Assembly: GCA_964017235.1 (NCBI GenBank)
Contig: OZ024931.1
Coordinates: 96,366,221 to 96,430,220, forward strand
Length of the DNA stretch: 64,000 bases
Source: Sabellastarte sp. h YS-2021
Taxonomy: Eukaryota > Annelida > Polychaeta > Sabellida > Sabellidae
Direction of reading: 5' to 3'
Shown: positions 23,131-35,175 of the stretch, in pieces
Layout of the letters: every line of letters begins with the position of its first letter
Numbering within the stretch: position 1 is the first letter of the stretch
Notes under the pieces: model-generated
What the model was told of the DNA's origin: nothing
The model's database searches: none
The model's input: the letters and a program-made list of their open reading frames with translations, nothing else
Program-made: the position numbers and the translations under genes

Positions 23131-23885
23131 TTTGTCTTTAAAAGTATTGCAATCAAACATTAATGTGCCTCTTGCTTGTTGTCACTTCTACATGTGCCTC
23201 CATCTCACTCCACTATCTTTAGTACATCTAATTTATACAGCAGGAGATAATTGCAGGCGTCAGAATGCTTGTTATGATTACTTTTCTTTTAAAATTTTGG
23301 ATAATATCGTAAATTATGTGCAATAGATTTTCAGCACATAAATTTTGGATATAACTAACCTTGAACAGAGTCCGCATTTATTAAGATGACCTTAAACTCT
23401 TAACATTTCATTGACTTACATTCAGTTTAAGGTAAGGATAAAATTTTTAATATATTTTGGAAATATTAAAGAGATAGTTGAGAGTTTTCATTTAAATTAA
23501 ACATGTACATGTATCTAGACCAAAACAGGATCTTTATTGTAATATTACCATAAAAACCCTAAAGTTAAAGAAGTGAGTTTAAGGTAACAACTTATTGTAC
23601 TTATTATATCCATCCTGCTGGACATGGATATTATTTTGCCTTTCCCTCTGAATCACCCTTCATTGCTGCTCATTTACAGGTACAGTTTTTTACATGTCTG
23701 AGTTAAATTTGGTGTTAAGGTTTAATGGCATGAGAATTTGTTTGTGATTGCTTTCTTGGCAATATCTGGCAACAAGTGTTGTCATGAAGAAGAACAGGGG
23801 TGGCTCACGAGTGTGAAATGAGACCAAAATGCACACACAATTAGATAAATTGGTTTATGCCTGTGAGTAGTATAAGGACCCAGAC
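23131..23885. other. AT-rich sequence without recognisable features
   Basis: A few short open frames occur but none has recognisable motifs. This stretch is the left flank of the Polinton and could be ordinary host intergenic DNA or an old repeat tail. Confidence 0.4.
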
Positions 23886-24140
23886 AAACTTATATTTCTC
23901 CTCATTTTTGAGCGATCTGATTGGTCGAGAAGTGTCACGTGACGTAGTGACGTCATCATGGCGACGGAAGTGACGTCAATTTTGAGCAATCTGATTGGTC
24001 GAGACATAGGTGACGTCATCATGGTCACCATGGCGACGGAAGTGACGTCATGATGCACACGCTAGATTTTTATTCGTGCATGCGCACACTAGATTTTTAT
24101 TCGCGCATGCGCACTCTAGCTTTTTTTCCACGCATGCGCA
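23886..24140. repeat. Left terminal inverted repeat of the Polinton, with CRE-like and GCATGCGC motifs
   Basis: It starts aaacttatatttctcctc and is the inverse of the sequence ending at 63824. It contains a ~73-bp direct duplication (tttttgagc..atctgattggtcgaga ... ggcgacggaagtgacgtca at 23908-23978 and 23981-24050). TGACGTCA lies at 23948, 23971, 24011 and 24043; inverted CCAAT boxes at ~23921 and ~23994; GCATGCGCA words at about 24078, 24105 and 24132. CREB/ATF and NRF-1 are the vertebrate factors for such sites. A promoter role here is inference. Confidence 0.75.
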
Positions 24141-24762
24141 GGCCTCCTAATTTAACGGAAGTGACGTCTTTTTCAGTCACAGCGTACCTTTTGTGGAAGC
24201 AGTAAAAAAAATGCAAGTGTTTCCACCACCCATACCAAACAACAAGTGTTGGTGTGGAAAATCTCATGTTCATTGATTTAGTGATTGAGGAAAATAAAAC
24301 ATAAATGTGTATGTTTTTTGTAACATTCATTCACTTGTTTGTTTGTTTCACATGGTTACGTCTCCTGAAAGATATCTTGTCAAGATCATCTGTAAGATAC
24401 TGATTTTGGCCTGTGTGACATACAAGATGATGAAGAAAAGAGCAGCATGCATCAAATAAAATTTAAATGCTGTTTCAAGAGTCAAAAAATAATAATGATT
24501 ATAATCATGTGATGGCGTCAAACTGTATTCATTTGACGTTTTGTCATTGAAGAAGGCACATGGATTAATTTTGTCAAAAGTCTCTCGTAAAATACACGTA
24601 TCAGATGATTATTCTGGTCTGCGTCATCTGTGCCTGTATTGTAAACTTAACTAGAAATCACGTTTTAAGAGACGTTTGGTTAACTTTGCTATCATCTTCT
24701 CTGGGCTACATTCTACCAAATCCCAATGTAAAAAGGAGGAATGAACTCAAAGATTGAAGCAT
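24141..24762. other. Polinton left subterminal region, no gene recognised
   Basis: AT-rich sequence between the left TIR and the integrase, with one more TGACGTC at about 24161. Short open frames on the minus strand have no motif. It probably held 5' non-coding sequence of the integrase transcript. Confidence 0.45.
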
Positions 24763-25171
24763 GGCTGGACACTATTTTAATCCAGCACACCCAATCAGTT
24801 TTTCCGGGCCGCAGAAACTCTTATCACTTTGTGAGGAAAGTATACCCTTCACTTTCATTAAAGGATGTCCAGTCCTAGTTAAGTGGGAAAGAAGCTTATG
24901 ACTTACACAAACCTGTGAGAGGGCGCATTAAAAGGAACAGTGTGATTGTGAAAGAAATCGATGAACAATAGGATGTGGACTTGATGGATATGGCAAGAAT
25001 TGCTAGTGATAACGACGGCGTTAACTTTGTCCTTCTCTGCATCGATATTTTTTCTCGTTACGTATGGACCTATCCATTAAAAAATAAATCTGGAGAGGAA
25101 GTGAGCAAAGCCTTTATTTCTGTCTTTCAAGACAGCGTACCAAAACGTATCCGTTCTGATAAAGGCATAGA
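24763..25171 (+). pseudogene. Polinton integrase, N-terminal part
   Basis: The N-terminus (near HYFNPAHPISFSG) and the core with VDLMDMARIASDNDG, CIDIFSRYVWTYPLKNKSG and KRIRSDKG identify a retroviral-type DDE integrase of the Polinton kind. The first catalytic Asp is in the VDLMDM segment and the second in RSDKG. A TAG (24968-24970) stands where the family has Trp just before the first catalytic Asp, and there is at least one upstream frameshift. The gene stops two codons after SDKG, where DIRS-B is inserted. The glutamate-bearing half is 15.7 kb away at 40842. Confidence 0.85.
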
Positions 25172-25340
25172 TTTTATTATGCTACAATAGCTTACCATGT
25201 GGGACTTAATGCTGTTCTCGGGTTGCCACAACGAAAAAAAGACAGTTCTTGTTAGCCACCGGATACACTGCTAGTTGTCGTCACGTGATATCTTCTGACC
25301 AATCGCCCTACTTTCTTGTTGGCCACGCGAATTAACAATG
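25172..25340 (+). repeat. Left inverted terminal repeat, DIRS-B
   Basis: TTTTATTATGCTACAATAGC starts the element. Blocks agacagttcttgttagccac, ggatacactgctagttgtcg and tcacgtgatatcttctgacc are mirrored at 40640-40760. A CACGTGA E-box-like word is included. Confidence 0.85.
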
Positions 25341-25627
25341 CTTTATTTTACAAGGAATATTATTTCATTTTTACAAGGATATACTTGTCGTTGGATATGG
25401 AAACTACATCAGTTTCTTTATTTTATTACATAGAATCACAATTCGATGTCTTTTCATAGTTCAGATAAGTATTTTTAGCATATTTTACAACTGAAGTCCA
25501 CTTCCGGGTTCACGTTGTAAAGAACAGCGACTCGTTTATGTGGTTTCTAATACAGGATATATATATATGCCTGTCAGTAAAATAAAATAAAATAAAAGAT
25601 TTAACCCCTATCTGCTTCATTATTTGA
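25341..25627. other. DIRS-B 5' region, AT-rich
   Basis: It contains tacaggatatatatatatgcctgt followed by an (AAATA)n tract and tatttgacca. Related blocks occur at about 35300-35400 and 35500-35590, so this may be a repeated leader unit cut apart by the array insertion. No gene seen. Confidence 0.45.
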
Positions 25628-27100
25628 CCATTTTTACCCCACAGCCCTTAATGGCTGTTGGGGTATTGTTTTCACCCATGGTGTCCGGATGGTCGGGCGG
25701 GCGGCGGGAAATAGTTTGTCCGGGCTGTATCTCAGAAACCGTAAGGTGTAGGAAGTTGATACTTGGTAGGGACATTGGTTAGGGGGTGTAGCTGTGCAAC
25801 GTCATGGTCTGACCTTGATTTGACCTTTGACCTTGCCGTAGTGACCTTGAGTTTGAAAATCTTGTCCGGGCTATATCTCGGAAACTGTAAGGTGTAGGAA
25901 GTTGATACTTGGTAGGGACATTGGTTAGGGGGTGTAGTTGTGCAACGTCATAGTCTTACCTTGATTTGACCTTTGACCTTGCCGTAGTGACCTTGACCTA
26001 TAAAATCTTGTCCGGGCTATATCTCGGAAACCGTAAGGTGTAGGAAGTTGATACTTGGTAGGGATATTGGTTAGGGGGTGTAGGTGTGCAACGTCATGGT
26101 CTGACCTTGATTTGACCTTTGACCTTGCCGTAGTGACCTTGACCTATAAAATGTTGTCCGGGCTATATCTCGGAAACTGTAAGGCTTGGGAAGTTGATAT
26201 TTGGTAGGGACATTGGTTAGGGGGTGTAGGTGTGCAACGTCATGGTGTGACCTTGATTTGACCTTTGACCTTGCCGTAGTGACCTTGACCTATAAAATGT
26301 TGTCCAGGCTATATCTCAGAAAGCGTAAGGTGTAGGAAGTTGATACGTGGTACGGATATTGGTTAGGGGGTGTAGGTGTGCAACGTCATGGTGTGACCTT
26401 GATTTGACCTGTGACCTTGCCGTAGTGGCCTTGACCTATAAAATCTTGTCCAGGCTATATCTCAGAAACCGTAAGGTGTAGGAAGTTGATACTTGGTAGG
26501 GATATTACTTAGGGGGTGTAGGTGTGCAGCGTCATGGTCTGACCTTCGATTTGACCTTTGACCTTGCCGTAGTGACCTTGACCTATAAAATGTTGTCTGG
26601 GCTATATCTCGGAAACTGTAAGGCTTGGGAAGTTGATATTTGGTAGAGACATTGGCTAGGGGGTGTAGGTGTGCAGCATCATGGTGTGACCTTGATTTGA
26701 CCTTTGACCTTGCCATAGTGACCTTGACCTATAAAATCGTCAGGGCTGTATCTCGGAAACCGTAAAGTGTAGGAAGTAGATACTTGGTAGGGACATTGGT
26801 TATTGGCTATAGGTATGTATTATCATGGTGTGACCTTAATTTGACCTTTTACCTTGCCGTAGTGACCTTGACCTTTAAAATCTTGTTGCACCTTTGGGTC
26901 TGTCTTTTGATGCAGATTAAGCAAAAGTCATATTAGAATTTATTAAGAATTTTACTTTCATAACTTCCCATTGTAAGAGATAGAATTTCATCAAGTGAGC
27001 CGCAGATTTTACTCCAACACCACACATAAGGATTCATTAAATGTATTACCACTTCTGTATGCATGGTAATATTCAAACCATCTAAACCATAATTCGGAAA
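25628..27100. repeat. Third copy of the ccccacagccctta hairpin element, ~144-bp array (8 monomers)
   Basis: Hairpin arms accccacagcc / ggctgttggggt (25636-25663) and the GGTCGGGCGGGCGGCGGG tract are followed by eight monomers of the 351-1400 type, more regular than in the other two copies. The tail at 26880-27100 repeats 11080-11240. Minus-strand open frames in it are periodic artefacts. Confidence 0.82.
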
Positions 27101-27640
27101 TGCAGATGTATATAAAGAGTGTTGAATTTTAGTTTACTGATTAATGCTGTCATCTTATCATTGAATTATCTTGTTTTAATACTTCATCTTTATATGCATT
27201 ATCTTTCTTTTAAACATTTTTTATGTCAGCTGACTTGTCAGTCAGCTGGCATTATGTCGTCACTCTGCGGCGTGGGCGTACGCGTACGCGTATGCGTCCG
27301 CGTCCGCGTGAACAACTTCTCCTCCAAAACTACAAGGCCTAGAGACGTGCTGTTTTTTTTAAAAGATACCTTATCTATCGAGGATGAAAAATTGTTCAAG
27401 GCATGCAAATCTGTCTGTTCGTCTGTTTGCTAGAGACATTACAAGGGGGGTACCCCCACCAAAAGTGTGAAAATTTCAACTTTTTATCACAATTTTCTCA
27501 GTGACTATTGCAGGGATTTCTCTCATATCTTGCATATATGTACTACGCCAGAGGTAGATTCTCTTGTGTGAGTATGAGACCTGGATCTCTCTTACTTTTT
27601 TTTTAATAAATTTTTTTAATAATTTTTAATGCATTAACAT
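27101..27640. repeat. GC-rich CGCG tract and repeat flank (matches 1-350)
   Basis: A cagctgac inverted repeat is followed by alternating cgtacgcgtacgcgtatgcg near 27275-27305, then the block shared with 1-350. The pairing of this block after the hairpin element's tail is the same as expected left of the window. Confidence 0.55.
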
Positions 27641-30600
27641 TCATGAAATCATGCACAAAATCATTTATAACTTGCAAACTGTTGCATCTAGAGCATTTTG
27701 TTAAAATATGTTATTCAGCTACTTTTTTCATAGCTACAATATGGTGAGTAAGTTGGGTGCCTGTCTCAATAGCTAAGTGAGTAATAGCTACTTTTGGGCT
27801 TTTCAGTAACTTCCATCATGAGTAGAATCACTTGTAACTTAAAAACTATTGCATTTAGAGAATTTCGTATAAATATGTTATTCAGCTACTTTTGGGTCAG
27901 CTATAACATAGTAAAATTTTAGACCTGTAGCTCATGGCATAGCTGAGTAATAGCTACTTTTACGTTATCACTGTTGAGTAAATTGCTTATAACTTCAAAA
28001 CTATTGCATTTAGAGAATTTCGTATAAATATGTTGTTCAGCTACTTTTGGGTCAGCTATAACATAGTAAAATTTCAGACCTGTAGCTCATGGCATAGCTG
28101 AGTAATAGCTACTTTTAGGTTATCACTGTTGAGTAAATCGCTTATAACTTGGAAACTATTGCATTTAGAGTATTTTGTTTCAATATGTTATTCACCTATT
28201 TTGGGATCAGCTATAACATAGTGAAGTTTCAGATCTGTGGCTCATTGCATAGCTGAGTAATAGCTACTTTGAAGTTCTCACTATTGAGTAAATCAGTTGT
28301 AATTGGAAAACTATTGCATTTAGAGAATTTCGTATAAATATGTTATTCAGCTACTTTTGGGTCAGCTATAACATAGTAACATTTCAGACCTGTAGCTCAT
28401 GGCATAGCTGAGTAATAGCTACTTTTAGGTCATCACTATTGAGTAAATCAGTTGTAACTTGAAAACTATTGCATTTACAGTATTTTGCTTTAATATGTTG
28501 TTCACCTACTTTTGGGTCAGCTATAACATAGTGAAATTTCAGACCTGTAGCTCATTGCATAGCTGAGTAATAACTACTTTTGAGGTTCTCACTATTGAGT
28601 AAATCAGTTGTAATTGGAAAATTATTGCATTTAGAGAATTTAGTATAAATATGTTATTCAGCTACTTTTGGGTCAACTATAACATAGTAAAATTTCAGAC
28701 CTGTAGCTCATGGCATAGCTGAGTAATAGCTACTTTTAGGTCATCACTATTGAGTAAATCAGTTGTAACTTGAAAACTATTGCATTTACAGTATTTTGCT
28801 TAAATATGTTGTTCACCTACTTTTGGGTCAGCTATAACATAGTAAAATTTCAGACCTGTAGCTCATGGCATAGCTGAGTAATAGCTACTTTTAGGTTATC
28901 ACTGTTGAGTAAATCAGTTGTAATTGGAAAACTATTGCATTTAGAGAATTTAGTATAAATATGTTATTCAGCTACTTTTGGGTCAGCTATAACATAGTAA
29001 AATTTCAGACCTGTAGCTCATGGCATAGCTGAGTAATAGCTACTTTTAGGTCATCACTATTGAGTAAATCAGTTGTAACTTGAAAACTATTGCATTTACA
29101 GTATTTTGCTTAAATATGTTGTTCACCTACTTTTGGGTCAGCTATAACATAGTAAAATTTCAGACCTGTAGCTCATGGCATAGCTGAGTAATAGCTACTT
29201 TTAGGTTATCACTGTTGAGTAAATCAGTTGTAATTGGAAAACTATTGCATTTAGAGAATTTAGTATAAATATGTTATTCAGCTACTTTTGGGTCAGCTAT
29301 AACATAGTAAAATTTCAGACCTGTAGCTCATGGCATAGCTGAGTAATAGCTACTTTTAGGTCATCACTATTGAGTAAATCAGTTGTAACTTGAAAACTAT
29401 TGCATTTACAGTATTTTGCTTAAATATGTTGTTCACCTACTTTTGGGTCAGCTATAACATAGTAAAATTTCAGACCTGTAGCTCATGGCATAGCTGAGTA
29501 ATAGCTGCTTTTAGGTTATCACTGTTGAGTAAATCAGTTGTAATTGGAAAACTATTGCATTTAGAGAATTTAGTATAAATATGTTATTCAGCTACTTTTG
29601 GGTCAGCTATAACATAGTAAAATTTCAGACCTGTAGCTCATGGCATAGCTGAGTAATAGCTACTTTTAGGTCATCACTATTGAGTAAATCAGTTGTAACT
29701 TGAAAACTATTGCATTTACAGTATTTTGCTTTAATATGTTGTTCACCTACTTTTGGGTCAGCTATAACATAGTGAAATTTCAGACCTGTAGCTCATTGCA
29801 TAGCTGAGTAATAACTACTTTTGAGGTTCTCACTATTGAGTAAATCAGTTGTAATTGGAAAATTATTGCATTTAGAGAATTTAGTATAAATATGTTATTC
29901 AGCTACTTTTGGGTCAACTATAACATAGTAAAATTTCAGACCTGTAGCTCATGGCATAGCTGAGTAATAGCTACTTTTAGGTCATCACTATTGAGTAAAT
30001 CAGTTGTAACTTGAAAACTATTGCATTTACAGTATTTTGCTTAAATATGTTGTTCACCTACTTTTGGGTCAGCTATAACATAGTAAAATTTCAGACCTGT
30101 AGCTCATGGCATAGCTGAGTAATAGCTACTTTTAGGTCATCACTATTGAGTAAATCAGTTGTAACTTGAAAACTATTGCATTTACAGTATTTTGCTTAAA
30201 TATGTTGTTCACCTACTTTTGGGTCAGCTATAACATAGTAAAATTTCAGACCTGTAGCTCATGGCATAGCTGAGTAATAGCTACTTTTAGGTCATCACTA
30301 TTGAGAAAATCAGTTGTAACTTGAAAACTATTGCATTTACAGTATTTTGCTTAAAAATGTTGTTCACCTACTTTTGGGTCAGCTATAACATAGTAAAATT
30401 TCAGACCTGTAGCTCATGGCATAGCTGAGTAATAGCTACTTTTAGGTTATCACTGTTGAGTAAATCGCTTATAATTTGGAAATTATTGCATTTAGAGTAT
30501 TTTGTTTCAATATGTTATTCACCTATTTTGGGGTCAGCTATAACATAGTGAAGTTCCAGACCCGTGACTCATTGCATAGCTGAGTAATAGCTACTTTTAG

Positions 30601-32160
30601 GTTATCACTGTTGAGTAAATCGCTTATAACTTGGAAACTATTGCATTTAGAGTATTTTGTTTCAATATGTTATTCACCTATTTTGGGATCAGCTATAACA
30701 TAGTGAAGTTTCAGATCTGTGGCTCATTGCATAGCTGAGTAATAGCTACTTTGAAGTTCTCACTATTGAGTAAATCAGTTGTAATTGGAAAACTATTGCA
30801 TTTAGAGAATTTCGTATAAATATGTTATTCAGCTACTTTTGGGTCAGCTATAACATAGTGAAATTACAGAGCTGTAGCTCATGGCATAGCTGAGTAATAG
30901 CTACTTTTAGGTCATCACTATTGAGTAAATCAGTTGTAACTTGAAAACTATTGCATTTACAGTATTTTGCTTAAATATGTTGTTCACCTACTTTTGGGTC
31001 AGCTATAACATAGTAAAATTTCAGACCTGTAGCTCATGGCATAGCTGAGTAATAGCTACTTTTAGGTCATCACTATTGAATAAATCAGTTGTAACTTGAA
31101 AACTATTGCATTTACAGTATTTTGCTTTAATATGTTGTTCACCTACTTTTGGGTCAGCTATAACATAGTGAAATTTCAGACCTGTAGCTCATTGCATAGC
31201 TGAGTAATAACTACTTTGAGGTTCTCACTATTGAGTAAATCAGTTGTAATTGGAAAACTATTGCATTTAGAGAATTTAGTATAAATATGTTATTCAGCTA
31301 CTTTTGGGTCAACTATAACATAGTAAAATTTCAGACCTGTAGCTCATGGCATAGCTGAGTAATAGCTACTTTTAGGTCATCACTATTGAGTAAATCAGTT
31401 GTAACTTGAAAACTATTGCATTTACAGTATTTTGCTTAAATATGTTGTTCACCTACTTTTGGGTCAGCTATAACATAGTAAAATTTCAGACCTGTAGCTC
31501 ATGGCATAGCTGAGTAATAGCTACTTTTAGGTTATCACTGTTGAGTAAATCGCTTATAACTTGGAAATTATTGCATTTAGAGTATTTTGTTTCAATATGT
31601 TATTCACCTATTTTGGGGTCAGCTATAACATAGTGAAGTTCCAGACCCGTGACTCATTGCATAGCTGAGTAATAGCTACTTTGAAGTTCTCAATGTTGAG
31701 TAAATCACTTGTAATTTGAAAACTATTGCATTTAGAGAATTTAGTATAAATATGTTATTCAGCTACTTTGGGGTCAGCTATAACATAGTAAAATTTCAGA
31801 CCTGTAGCTCATGGCATAGCTGAGTAATAGCTACTTTTAGGTTATCACTGTTGAGTAAATCACTTATAACTTGAAAACTATTGAATTTAGAGTATTTTGT
31901 TTCAATATGTTATTCACCTATTTTGGGGTCAGCTATAACATAGTGAAGTTCCAGACCTGTGGCTCATTGCATAGCTGAGTAATAGCTACTTTGAAGTTCT
32001 CACTGTTGAGTAAATCAGTTGTAATTGGAAAACTATTGCTTTTACAGAAATTTGTGCAAATATGTTATTCAGCTACTTTTGGGTCAGCTATAACATAGTG
32101 AAATTACAGACCTGTAGCTCATGGCACAACTGAGCAATAGCTGTTCTCAGGCACTGACTG
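27641..32160. repeat. 155-bp satellite with 310-bp higher-order dimers (about 29 monomers)
   Basis: Monomers contain agctacttttgggtcagc, acctgtagctcatggcatag and gctgagtaatagctac. Between about 28600 and 29900 two monomer types alternate: one with ttagagaatttagtataaat, the other with ttacagtattttgcttaaat. The word taattggaaaactattgcat recurs at 28921, 29231 and 29541, exactly 310 bp apart. Outside this core the alternation breaks down and monomers diverge. No coding capacity. Confidence 0.92.
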
Positions 32161-34330
32161 TTGAGTAAATCAGCTATAACTTGAAAAATATTGCATTTGG
32201 AGTATTTTGTTAAAATATATTGTTCACCTACTTTTGGGTTAGCTATAACATAGTGAAATTACAGACCTATAGCTCATGGCATAGCGGAGCAATAGCTATT
32301 TTCTGGTTCTCACTATTGAGTAAATCAGTTGTAACTTGAAAACTATTGCATTTACAGTATTTTGCTTAAATATGTTGTTCAGCTACTTTTAGGTCAGCTA
32401 TAACAGAGCAAAAATTCAGACATGTAGCTCATTGCATAGCTGAGTAATAGTTACTTTGAGGTTCTCACTCTTGAGTAAATCAGTTGTAACTTGAAAATTA
32501 TTACATTTAGAGTATTTTGTTAAATATGTTATTCACAGACGTTTTGGTCAGCTATAACATAGTGAAATTGCAGACCTCTATGTCATGGGATAGCTGAGCA
32601 ATAGCTTCTTTCAGGTTCTCACTGTTGAGTAAATCATTGTATCCAACCTGTAGGAAATCATGGGCTGGGAATCTGTTAATATGGTCCGATTTGACCTTGG
32701 AACCCTCCTTCAAGGTCAAATGAGGATAGCCAAAAATAAAAGTGCTTATAACTCGCTTATTATTGGTCCCAGAGGTTGGAATGAAAACCAACCTATAGAA
32801 AATCATGAGCTGGGAATTTTTTGGTGTGGTCGGATTTCACCTTGGACCCCTCCTTCAAGGTCAAATGAGGATAGCCAAACTTAAAAGTGCTTGAAATAAC
32901 TTGAAAAATATTGCATTTGGAGTAATTTGTTAAAATATATTGTTCACCTACTTTTGGGTTAGCTATAACATAGTGAAATTACAGACCTATAGCTCATGGC
33001 ATAGCGGAGCAATAGCTATTTTCTGGTTCTCACTATTGAGTAAATCAGTTGTAACTTGAAAACTATTGCATTTACAGTATTTTGCTTAAATATGTTGTTC
33101 AGCTACTTTTAGGTCAGCTATAACAGAGCAAAAATTCAGACATGTAGCTCATTGCATAGCTGAGTAATAGTTACTTTGAGGTTCTCACTCTTGAGTAAAT
33201 CAGTTGTAACTTGAAAATTATTACATTTAGAGTATTTTGTTAAATATGTTATTCACAGACGTTTTGGTCAGCTATAACATAGTGAAATTGCAGACCTCTA
33301 TGTCATGGGATAGCTGAGCAATAGCTTCTTTCAGGTTCTCACTGTTGAGTAAATCATTGTATCCAACCTGTAGGAAATCATGGGCTGGGAATCTGTTAAT
33401 ATGGTCCGATTTGACCTTGGAACCCTCCTTCAAGGTCAAATGAGGATAGCCAAAAATAAAAGTGCTTATAACTCGCTTATTATTTGATCCCAGAGGTTGG
33501 AATGAAAACCAACCTATAGAAAATCATGAGCTGGGAATTTTTTGGTGTGGTCGGATTTCACCTTGGACCCCTCCTTCAAGGTCAAATGAGGATAGCCAAA
33601 CTTAAAAGTGCTTGAAATAACTTGAAAAATATTGCATTTGGAGTAATTTGTTAAAATATATTGTTCACCTACTTTTGGGTTAGCTATAACATAGTGAAAT
33701 TACAGACCTATAGCTCATGGCATAGCAGAGCAATAGCTATTTTCTGGTTCTCACTATTGAGTAAATCAGTTGTAACTTGAAAACTATTGCATTTACAGTA
33801 TTTTGCTTAAATATGTTGTTCAGCTACTTTTAGGTCAGCTATAACAGAGCAAAAATTCAGACATGTAGCTCATTGCATAGCTGAGTAATAGTTACTTTGA
33901 GGTTCTCACTCTTGAGTAAATCAGTTGTAACTTGAAAATTATTACATTTAGAGTATTTTGTTAAATATGTTATTCACAGACGTTTTGGTCAGCTATAACA
34001 TAGTGAAATTGCAGACCTCTATGTCATGGGATAGCTGAGCAATAGCTTCTTTCAGGTTCTCACTGTTGAGTAAATCATTGTATCCAACCTGTAGGAAATC
34101 ATGGGCTGGGAATCTGTTAATATGGTCCGATTTGACCTTGGAACCCTCCTTCAAGGTCAAATGAGGATAGCCAAACATAAAAGTGCTTATATCTCGCTTA
34201 TTATTGGTCCCAGAGGTTGGAATGAAAATCAACCAATAGAAAATCATGAGTTGGGAATTTTTTTGTGTGGTCGGATTTGACCTTGGACCCCCTCCTTCCA
34301 GGTCAAACGAAGATAGCCAAACTTAAAAGT
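32161..34330. repeat. Three near-identical ~721-bp macro-repeats joining two satellite families
   Basis: Units start near 32168, 32889 and 33610. Each has four to five 155-bp-type monomers followed by ~250 bp of the cttataactcgcttattatt-type satellite (as at 12600-13750). ttaaaagtgcttgaaataac occurs at 32881 and 33602, 721 bp apart. The third unit diverges after about 34180. Recent segmental duplication is the simplest reading. Confidence 0.9.
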
Positions 34331-34760
34331 GCTTATAACTCACTTATTATTGGTCTTGGAGGTTTGGGATGGTAAACCAACATATAGGAAATCATGGGCT
34401 GGGATTCTTTTGGTGTGGTCAGATTTGACCTGGGACCCCTCCTTCAAGGGCAGTTGAGGATAGCCAAACTTACAATTGCTTAGAACTCGCTTATTATTGG
34501 TCCTACAAGTTTGGGATGGTAAACAAGCTACAAGAAATCATGGGCTGGGAATTTTTTTGTGTGGTCGGATTTGACCTTGGACCCCCTCCTTCAAGGTCAA
34601 ACAAGGATAGCCAAACTTAAAAAGTGCCTATAACTCACTTATTATTGGTCCGAGAGGTTTGGGATGGTAACCCATCCTAAATTCTTTGGCTGGGAATCTT
34701 TTGGTATGGTCAGATTTGACCTTTGGACCCCTTCTTCATGGTGGAACGAGGATATTGCAT
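34331..34760. repeat. ~145-bp cttataactc-type monomers (about 3)
   Basis: Continues the array of the 12600-13750 type with aaatcatgggctggga and gtggtcagatttgacct. It ends abruptly at a gaggatattgcatttatag junction with the other satellite family. Confidence 0.75.
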
Positions 34761-35175
34761 TTATAGTATTTCTTTAAATATTTTTAACCTACTTTTTACC
34801 CTTAAACAATTACCTTGTTACTTTATTTCATAATACCATTTGCAGGGCACAACTTTTTTGTCGTTTTCTTCTGTCAGCTTCGGAATATCTTTCGAACATG
34901 CTGTTCAGTTACCATTTACTGTATTTCTGTACAGCCCTTTCCCTGACAATTATGCTTTCCTCGCATTATCACCATCACAAATCAAAAACATTCAGTCAGC
35001 TGACACAGTGCCCGTTCACGGGCACTCTCCTCTTGTCTCCATTTAAACATTGTTTGGACCTTTATATAACTGACAGTGCTCTGAAAGTATCCTGATGTTT
35101 GTACTGGTACTGTACTTCTATATGTCATGGTGTTGAAAATATTTCCCAAGGCTGTGGGGTACGGGCATCTCTGAT
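34761..35175. repeat. Segment shared with 11740-11900, with GTGCCCGTTCACGGGCAC hairpin
   Basis: The perfect-arm hairpin at 35009-35026 lies in ctgacacagtgcccgttcac. The homologous place near 11868-11886 has an imperfect version. Short open frames at 34840-35095 lack motifs. Confidence 0.5.

Noticed and set aside
23855-24330. Minus-strand open frames over the Polinton left TIR
   Set aside because: They consist of the duplicated TIR motif (repeated DVTSVAM) and are not conserved at the other TIR.
27641-32160. CRISPR-like array
   Set aside because: The unit repeats as a whole with no unique spacers and the period is far too long. It is a eukaryotic satellite.
32552-34247. Duplicate 84-codon minus-strand frames
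   Set aside because: Explained by the 721-bp macro-repeat; no coding evidence.
34840-35095. Possible secreted peptide with hydrophobic start
   Set aside because: Lies in a repeat shared with 11740-11900, where the frame is not kept.
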